DNA of 50,085 bases from an uncultured Clostridia bacterium (lineage in GTDB: Bacteria; Bacillota; Clostridia; TANB77; CAG-508): contig CANQTX010000012.1 of the NCBI GenBank assembly GCA_947626885.1, positions 1 through 50,085 on the forward strand, written 5' to 3'. A program made the translations under genes and the position numbers. The notes under the pieces are model-generated. The model was given only the letters and a program-made list of their open reading frames with translations, did no database searches and was not told the DNA's origin. Shown here piece after piece: positions 44,351 to 50,085 of this stretch; position 1 is the stretch's first letter, and each line of letters opens with the position of its first letter.

Positions 44351-45139
44351 TTATCTTTCAAATTCATCTATACTCTTAAATTCATATCCCATATTTCTAG
44401 CTTCCTTTATTACATCTCCTAAAATACTCATATTATCTTGGGAAGTAGAGTGTAATAATAAAACGCAACCATTATGCAAATTATCTAGTACCTTCTTTTT
44501 CCCATATGCCTCTCTACCTTGTTTATTATTATCCCAATCGTCATAAGCAGAAGACCACATAACAGTAGTATATCCTAATTCTTTTGCAATACTGATAACT
44601 CTCTGGCTAAACTCTCCCTTGGGCGGTCTAAAATATGTCATTTCATATTCAAATTTTTCATAAACTGCATTGTGTAAATCCATAATTTCTTTCTTAATAT
44701 CATCATCAGATATATTAGGTAAACATTTATGATTTACTGTATGATTACCTACTATATGACCTTCCTCTATCATTCTTTTGACCATATCACTTGCTGTATT
44801 TAAATAATGAGCTGTTATAAAAAACACTGCTTTTACATCATGCTCTGCTAATGTATCTAGAATAGATTCTGTATATCCTGCTTCATATCCGCAATCAAAT
44901 GTTAAATAAATAGAACGGCTTTCACTATTTCCCATAGAAATACCATCAAACTCTCTAACAACTTTTTCACTTTTGGTATCAAGAACTGCCTGCGCATGAT
45001 TTCCTCCTCGTCTAAATCCCCATGCTAACATTTCATTACTTAATGCACTACTATTTGCCTGTGAATATAATGTATATTCTAAAATGCATACAATTAATAA
45101 TCCATAAACAAAACAATATTTTATAATTTTATCTTTCAT
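44351..45139 (-). CDS. PdaA-like polysaccharide deacetylase (delta-lactam spore cortex type)
   Basis: A 262-residue secreted or anchored NodB-domain deacetylase. The N-terminal helix (about residues 5-25) is a signal or anchor. The PdaA-specific start of the mature part, WGFRRGGNHAQAVL, is followed by TFDCGYEAGYT (catalytic Asp), HTVNH (metal His pair) and RPPKGEFS. PdaA removes the acetyl group that allows muramic delta-lactam formation in spore cortex. Start ATG 45139 follows GGAGG at 5 bp. It lies between the membrane-protein set and the PHP fusion gene; I see no confident sigma-factor site for it. Confidence 0.9.
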   Translation of the reverse strand: MKDKIIKYCFVYGLLIVCILEYTLYSQANSSALSNEMLAWGFRRGGNHAQAVLDTKSEKVVREFDGISMGNSESRSIYLTFDCGYEAGYTESILDTLAEHDVKAVFFITAHYLNTASDMVKRMIEEGHIVGNHTVNHKCLPNISDDDIKKEIMDLHNAVYEKFEYEMTYFRPPKGEFSQRVISIAKELGYTTVMWSSAYDDWDNNKQGREAYGKKKVLDNLHNGCVLLLHSTSQDNMSILGDVIKEARNMGYEFKSIDEFER

Positions 45140-45239
45140 ACAATCCTCCATTTTTAAGTTTAAGTACGATTGACTTAATTTAGTTTCTTTATTTTAAATA
45201 TATTTTCTGAAAGATAAAATATGAATGGATTTTTCCACT

Positions 45240-47180
45240 TTATGACATTTTATGATTTTTTATAAATTCCATGGTTTGATTTACTTGTTTTAATTGTTGT
45301 TTGGCATCTATTGAAATATTATTTATTTTCTCTGAACTGAGTTGTTTAAAAATCTCTAGTGGCATTTTTGTTTTTTCAGTTAGATTATCAAAACGTACAC
45401 AATTTCCCGAAAAAAGCTGTAAATCATTGATAACATTATCTGTTTTATGACTATATGACATAATGGCACACTTTTGATGCATAATACAAGATAATACCAT
45501 GGCATGAAATCTAGCACATACCATATATTCCATTTGAGCATAAGCAATTAGAAATTCTTCTAAGTTTCCTCTATAACAAACTACTTTTATTTTTCTTTTC
45601 ATTTCTTCAGGAAATGTTTCTAACAATTTTTGAATTGCATTTTCATCTCCTTCATAGTGACAGAAAGAAAATAAGGTAATTGCTTTTCCTTGCACCATAT
45701 AGTCTTGTATATTTTCTTTCAACATTTTATAGTATATATTTTCAAATTTAGCTAAATCTTTTCTAATAGAAAGATCTATTAAAGTAATTCCAACCGTATT
45801 GGGTATTTTTTTTGTATTTTTTGGTTTATAAGAAAAGGCTAAATCTGGTGCATAAAAAACAGTGGGAATATCTTGAAAAAGATTTTTAGAATATCGTTCC
45901 CTAAAACAAATGCTGGTACAATTTTTAAACACTTCTCTTGCTAAATGAAAGTATTTCTGAGTTTGATAAGGACCAAAATTTGAACTAACATAATGAAAAG
46001 GAATATGGTGTTTTTTGCACTCTTTCATAAAAGCTAATAAATCCTCTGAAATTTTATAAGTATGTCCAGATTCTATAAAAATAGAACCACCCACATAAAT
46101 ATAACCATCAAAATCCTTAGCATTTTCTTTTGTTAAAACTCTTTCCTTTTCTATATGGATTGTCAAATTAGGAAAATCTGTAAATGCTCTTGTGAAAGTC
46201 TTATCTCGTATACTGATATGAAATTGTATATCCGGATATTGTTTTAATAACATATAAATAAATAAATCATCACCCAAGTTTTCTCTAGTATAAGCAAGAA
46301 TATAAAATTTTTTTGAGTCCATTTTCCCCTCTATTTTGTTAATCCATGGTTGTACTATCTTTTCTGGAATTTGTAAATGAAAACCTAATTCTATACCAGG
46401 TTTTAACTTTCCATGATAGTCACTTCCTCCACTTTTATAAAGATTTAAATCATCAGCACATTGATTGATTTGTCTAATCTGTTCTTTTGAAAAAGAACTA
46501 TGATATACTTCAATTCCATCTAATTTTACTTGACTTAAAATCCTGTTTAAAAAAGCAATATGATTTTCCACATTGTATTGATAAATATGTGCTAAAAATG
46601 CGAGACCACCACTTTGATGTATGATATCTACCACTTTTTCCATTGTAGGAACCGTTGTATATTCACTAATAAAAAAAATACTATTAGGATTATTTAATCC
46701 ATTTTTAACAAACTCTTCAAATGAAGATAATACTTTTTCTTTTATTCTATTTTTATTTTCTTTATATTTTAATAAATCATGATAGATATATTGCTTTATT
46801 TTTTTAAACATCTCATCATGATAAACATTTTTTGTATATTGTATCCCCTCTTCATCAAACACTTTTGTTAACTTACGATACACTGTCTTAGCAAATTCTA
46901 AGTCATTTCTTTTATTTTTAGCAATCCAATCATTCATCATTTTTGTATTCACACCATAACCTAACACCTCTATGATATGTTTTTCAAATGATGTTACTAC
47001 TTCAATACCCGGAATGAGTTTACCACTAAAAATATTTTTATCCATATTTTCATATGCTAAGCAGCTATTATGATCTGTAATTGAAAAATATGTTAAATTT
47101 AGATCTTCTGCCTTTTTTAAGAGTGCATTGGGAGGAAATTCTCCATCAGAAAAAATCGAATGACAATGTAAATCTATCAT
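45240..47180 (-). CDS. PHP phosphoesterase fused to a polysaccharide pyruvyltransferase domain
   Basis: A 646-residue two-domain protein. Residues 1-275 form a PHP metallophosphoesterase with all metal motifs: DLHCHSIFSDGEF, ITDHNSC, PGIEV, AFLAH and GGSDYHG. From about residue 290 a polysaccharide pyruvyltransferase (CsaB/WcaK-type) begins (ILAYTRENLGDDLFIYMLL). It has YVGGSIFIESG, FHYVSSNFGP and ICFRERYSKN in order, and ends with the active-site-type box CARFHAMVLS. Pyruvyltransferases add ketal pyruvate to surface sugars. The joining of the two enzymes in one chain is unusual. It is the last gene of the SDR-lactonase-GT2 operon. Confidence 0.88.
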   Translation of the reverse strand: MIDLHCHSIFSDGEFPPNALLKKAEDLNLTYFSITDHNSCLAYENMDKNIFSGKLIPGIEVVTSFEKHIIEVLGYGVNTKMMNDWIAKNKRNDLEFAKTVYRKLTKVFDEEGIQYTKNVYHDEMFKKIKQYIYHDLLKYKENKNRIKEKVLSSFEEFVKNGLNNPNSIFFISEYTTVPTMEKVVDIIHQSGGLAFLAHIYQYNVENHIAFLNRILSQVKLDGIEVYHSSFSKEQIRQINQCADDLNLYKSGGSDYHGKLKPGIELGFHLQIPEKIVQPWINKIEGKMDSKKFYILAYTRENLGDDLFIYMLLKQYPDIQFHISIRDKTFTRAFTDFPNLTIHIEKERVLTKENAKDFDGYIYVGGSIFIESGHTYKISEDLLAFMKECKKHHIPFHYVSSNFGPYQTQKYFHLAREVFKNCTSICFRERYSKNLFQDIPTVFYAPDLAFSYKPKNTKKIPNTVGITLIDLSIRKDLAKFENIYYKMLKENIQDYMVQGKAITLFSFCHYEGDENAIQKLLETFPEEMKRKIKVVCYRGNLEEFLIAYAQMEYMVCARFHAMVLSCIMHQKCAIMSYSHKTDNVINDLQLFSGNCVRFDNLTEKTKMPLEIFKQLSSEKINNISIDAKQQLKQVNQTMEFIKNHKMS

Positions 47181-47192
47181 AAGCGACTCCTT

Positions 47193-48248
47193 TTATAGTA
47201 CAATCTTCTGTGGTTTTGAGGTTGTTTCTTTTTCAACTTCACTCATAAAACTCCTTAACTCAGCAATAATAGCACAAATTTTTACTACATCATCATATTT
47301 TTTTTCTATAATATAGTCTATCAGAATTTTTATAGAAGTTTGTGCAATTGTGATATTTAATGTTCTACTTTGTTCAAAAAACCAATGTAAAATGCCAAGT
47401 AATTCTACTCTATCTTTGTCTGTAATTAATTTTGAATCAATAAATTTATAAGTTAGTGATACTAAATTTTTAGAGTAACAACACTTATAATATTCCATTT
47501 TTTCAGCTTCTTGAAATAGTTTATAGATTTCTTGAAATGCAAAATTTATATCTATAAAGTATCTCTTATTTCTCATCCAAGAAGTAGAAACCTTACCAGT
47601 ATTTCTTCTTCTATAATAGTAAATGACATCTTGTAAATAACAAACTTTTTTACTATGAATCAATGCTTTATAAGAAAAATAAGCATCTTCAGCAGGAACA
47701 CCATCCAAAAATTGAATATGATGTTGCTGAATTAAATCATTATTAAATATCTTCATCCATACAGCTGCACAATACAAATAAGCAAATTTTTCATCTGCCT
47801 CTTTTAATTCGCAAGATGGATATTTTTCTTGATTAAACATAGGATTTTCCCATACTTTTCCATCTCCATCCATACATTTATAATTAGCTGTTACAATGTC
47901 GGCATGATTACTAGTTATGGTATCATACATGATTTGACAAGCATTGGGGGCTATATAATCATCAGAATCAACAAACATTAAATATTGTCCTTTCGCTTGT
48001 TCTACTCCTTTATTGCGTGCATATCCAGCTAATGTATGGGACTTTTTTAAATGAATTCCTATGATATTATCATATTGCTGGCAATACGTATCAATTATTT
48101 GTCCACATTTATCTTTTGATCCATCATTTACTAAAATAAGTTGTATGTTTTCAAAGCCAATTGTTTGATGAATAATAGATTCTATACATTCATTTAAAAA
48201 TTTATCTGAATTATAAATAGGAATCACAATGCTAATTTTATACCTCAT
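47193..48248 (-). CDS. Family-2 glycosyltransferase
   Basis: A 351-residue inverting glycosyltransferase of GT2 type. The N-terminal GT-A fold has ISIVIPIYNSDKFLNECIES, LVNDGSKDKCGQII, GYARNKGVEQAKGQYLMFVD and the metal box FVDSDDYI near 92. An acceptor-side PAEDAYFSYKA follows near residue 185 and a helical C-terminus of about 100 residues closes it. No membrane segment. It overlaps the upstream lactonase-like gene by 11 bp and is 12 bp ahead of the PHP fusion gene. The sugar is unknown. Confidence 0.93.
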   Translation of the reverse strand: MRYKISIVIPIYNSDKFLNECIESIIHQTIGFENIQLILVNDGSKDKCGQIIDTYCQQYDNIIGIHLKKSHTLAGYARNKGVEQAKGQYLMFVDSDDYIAPNACQIMYDTITSNHADIVTANYKCMDGDGKVWENPMFNQEKYPSCELKEADEKFAYLYCAAVWMKIFNNDLIQQHHIQFLDGVPAEDAYFSYKALIHSKKVCYLQDVIYYYRRRNTGKVSTSWMRNKRYFIDINFAFQEIYKLFQEAEKMEYYKCCYSKNLVSLTYKFIDSKLITDKDRVELLGILHWFFEQSRTLNITIAQTSIKILIDYIIEKKYDDVVKICAIIAELRSFMSEVEKETTSKPQKIVL

Positions 48249-49197
48249 AATTACTCCTCACTATACATGATGGCTTGTCCACTTTAACAGTAGAATTGGG
48301 CAATTTTCTTAAAGTACCATTTTCAAAATTTCTTTCATATATGACAATATTATTTTCATTTTGATTTGCTACCATCACGTATGCATCATTTTTATTTAAA
48401 TATATATCTCTTGGAAAATCTCCATAAGAAGATATATTTTGTATAAATACTAACATACCGTCATGTTTAATATAAAATACAGAAACACTATTGTGTCCAC
48501 GATTTGTAACATAAAGATATTGATTATCCTTACTCATTTTTATAGCACCTGCATAAGATTTTGTATTTGAATCCATAAGTGTATGAACCTTTTGAATACA
48601 TACAAATTTTTCTCCTTGCTTTTTATATACATATATTTGATTAGATAATTCTGTTACAACATATATCATTTGTTTATCTTTTGAAACTACTAAATGTCTT
48701 GGACCTGATTTTTCATCTAAATTGATTTTCGTTTTTATTTGCATCTCAGTATTATAAATATAAATGGTATCATTTCCTAAATCTATTGCTAATATATCCT
48801 CTTCTATAAATTGTGCAAAATGCATATTAGCATTACGATAATTTCTTTTATATTCTCTTTTTCCGATACTGCCGTCTTGTTTTAATGCATACATAATAAT
48901 GGAACCACTTTTATAATTAGCCACTAACAAGTGTTTTCTATGTTCATCTGTGCTTATATAACATGGTAAACTTTGACGAATGTCTTTTTGGTTCATTAAT
49001 ATATGATTGGGTAGTTTAAAAGATAAAATATTTCCTGAATTTGTTTCAGAAACTGCATATAATATATCTCTATTTATGTTTAAGTAAGATGGATGTATTA
49101 TATTTTCTATTTGACCTATAATTTTTAAATTTCCTTCTTCAAACTCTCCTATTTGAATACACTTAGCATAGCTACCAATATAAATACGTTCACTCAT
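48238..49197 (-). CDS. Beta-propeller protein of the lactonase family (PF10282-like)
   Basis: A 319-residue protein with repeated propeller blades of about 45 residues, as in 6-phosphogluconolactonase-like YkgB/Pgl proteins. Recurring motifs include ILYAVSETNSGNILSFKL, KSGSIIMYALKQDGSIGKR, GPRHLVVSKDKQMIYVVTEL and SVSVFYIKHDG. No signal peptide is visible, so it acts in the cytoplasm. It overlaps the SDR gene by 4 bp and the glycosyltransferase by 11 bp, so it is part of a coupled operon. Its enzymatic role here is uncertain. Confidence 0.82.
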   Translation of the reverse strand: MSERIYIGSYAKCIQIGEFEEGNLKIIGQIENIIHPSYLNINRDILYAVSETNSGNILSFKLPNHILMNQKDIRQSLPCYISTDEHRKHLLVANYKSGSIIMYALKQDGSIGKREYKRNYRNANMHFAQFIEEDILAIDLGNDTIYIYNTEMQIKTKINLDEKSGPRHLVVSKDKQMIYVVTELSNQIYVYKKQGEKFVCIQKVHTLMDSNTKSYAGAIKMSKDNQYLYVTNRGHNSVSVFYIKHDGMLVFIQNISSYGDFPRDIYLNKNDAYVMVANQNENNIVIYERNFENGTLRKLPNSTVKVDKPSCIVRSNYEV

Positions 49198-49934
49198 GCC
49201 ATTTGTCCTGCATCAATTACTATATTCTGTCCAACCATTTTTTTCATGATATGTGTAATACTAAAAACTGCATCGGCAATATCTTCATTGATAGCAAAAT
49301 CCTGAAATTTCGTTTTTGGTCTTTTTTTTGCTACTTCACCATTAGTCATCTGATTTCTTAAAACTTCGTTTGGTCTTAAAACAGTACCAGGTGATATCGT
49401 ATTAACTCTTATATTAAGCTTTCCCATATCAACAAGACATCCTCTACATAATCCGAATAGTGCTGCCTTTGAAGCACTATATACAGGACAATCATAGGCC
49501 CTTAGAGCATTAATAGATGACATATACGTTATGGTTTTATCTTTTTTTTCATTTTTTAATAAAGGCAATAATATAGTCGTTATATATATATGACTAGAAA
49601 GATTTAATTTAATAGTCTTATCAATGTCTTCTATTGTTACCTTCTCTATTCCTTGTGTGTCTGTTCCTAAGGCATCGCCAGCCATACTGATAATATGTGT
49701 TAATTTGCCATACTTGTTTTCTATTGTTTTTTTAAAATTTTTTATACTATCAACATCTGTTACATCACATTGATAATAACAAAAATTGGGATGATTTTTA
49801 AAAACATTCGTTTCGATTTTATTTTTAATATCTATTGCTATCACAATACAATCATGTGCTAAGTATTTTTTTATAACAGCTTTAGCAATATTACCTGCAC
49901 CACCTGTTATAAGTATAATATCTTTATCTTTCAT
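49194..49934 (-). CDS. Short-chain dehydrogenase/reductase (SDR)
   Basis: A 246-residue NAD(P)-dependent oxidoreductase. The cofactor loop is ITGGAGNIAKAVIKKYL. The active-site Ser lies in TYMSSINALRAYD and the Tyr-Lys pair in YSASKAALFG. PGTVLRP follows and the C-terminus (VGQNIVIDAGQMA) resembles the usual SDR end. The start is ATG 49934 (MKDKDIIL) because the ATG at 49946 lies only a few bases after the -10 box. It opens the operon that continues with the lactonase-like gene. The substrate is unknown, perhaps a nucleotide sugar or sugar acid. Confidence 0.92.
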   Translation of the reverse strand: MKDKDIILITGGAGNIAKAVIKKYLAHDCIVIAIDIKNKIETNVFKNHPNFCYYQCDVTDVDSIKNFKKTIENKYGKLTHIISMAGDALGTDTQGIEKVTIEDIDKTIKLNLSSHIYITTILLPLLKNEKKDKTITYMSSINALRAYDCPVYSASKAALFGLCRGCLVDMGKLNIRVNTISPGTVLRPNEVLRNQMTNGEVAKKRPKTKFQDFAINEDIADAVFSITHIMKKMVGQNIVIDAGQMA

Positions 49935-49951
49935 ATTAATCACCATATTTT

Positions 49952-49981
49952 ATTATACACCATTTTGTCACATTTTGTCAA
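49952..49981 (-). promoter_or_regulatory. Consensus promoter with tandem 10 bp repeat
   Basis: Minus-strand TTGACA (49981-49976) and TATAAT (49957-49952) are both perfect and 18 bp apart. Two exact tandem copies of TGACAAAATG (49961-49980 on the plus strand, CATTTTGTCA twice) cover the -35 box and spacer. They look like adjacent binding sites. The final 100 bases of the window beyond it show no gene. Confidence 0.75.
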
Positions 49982-50085
49982 TCTTCTCTATTCTTCTAAG
50001 ATTTTCCAACTGTAGGTTAGTCAAACATATGTCACACTTTTTTGAAATATATATAGTTTGAGTACCTTATATTGTTAATAACGAT

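Noticed and set aside
1..50085. CRISPR arrays, rRNA genes and complete insertion sequences
   Set aside because: No regularly spaced repeats, rRNA signatures or transposase motifs were seen on either strand.

Overview
The window comes from a low-GC, endospore-forming Firmicute, most likely an uncultured gut-type Clostridia lineage. Evidence for sporulation is spoVG, spoIVB, yqfC/yqfD, an alpha/beta-type small acid-soluble spore protein and a PdaA-like de-N-acetylase. Coding sequence is AT-rich, ribosome binding sites are strong GGAGG types, and promoters resemble the sigma-A consensus. Most genes lie on the minus strand.

Layout. 0.2-2.8 kb: an Hsp20 chaperone and a YtrA-type GntR regulator with an ABC exporter, whose promoter contains a perfect 9-1-9 palindrome. 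2.9-6.2 kb: a plus-strand accessory patch. It holds a transglutaminase-like protein, a small protein whose frame continues past an in-frame TAA, and a gene of foreign composition with an apparent frameshift. An ACT-domain gene and a broken tyrosine-recombinase remnant follow, the remnant ending beside tRNA-Leu(UAA). 6.4-11.5 kb: spoVG, murC, a polytopic membrane protein and spoIVB. 11.6-24.5 kb: a thirteen-gene divergent Tad/type IV pilus-like system. It has a CpaB-like SAF protein, two degenerate CpaE/MinD-like proteins, a CpaF-like ATPase, a fused TadB-TadC-like membrane protein and seven small-to-large exported filament-like proteins. Several of these begin directly with Met-Glu-Asn-Ala and have no leader peptide. 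24.8-38.7 kb: conserved housekeeping and sporulation genes (HAD phosphatase, SASP, hpf, recO, yqzL, era, YerB-like DUF3048, dgkA, ybeY, an unknown gene, yqfD, yqfC, DUF4116 repeats, mnmA, clpB). 38.8-50 kb: large membrane proteins of glycan type, a PdaA-like deacetylase and an operon with an SDR, a beta-propeller lactonase-like protein, a family-2 glycosyltransferase and a PHP/pyruvyltransferase fusion.

Most interesting signal. The CpaF-like ATPase is split by one extra base inside its Walker A motif. The extra base is the C of a CGG codon, and skipping it restores GEQGCGKTT exactly. Reading every CCG/CGG in the window by eye, I found only three in-frame CGG codons in roughly 14,000. One is this site. 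The other two are in the foreign-looking gene at 5113, and one of those is again exactly where a +1 shift (skip C, read GGA) gives a natural C-terminus ending just before a terminator. This suggests that CGG is avoided or poorly decoded here and may act as a +1 shift site. A real mutation or an assembly error remains possible. A hairpin that puts the ATPase ribosome binding site in its loop adds a second possible translational control on the same gene.
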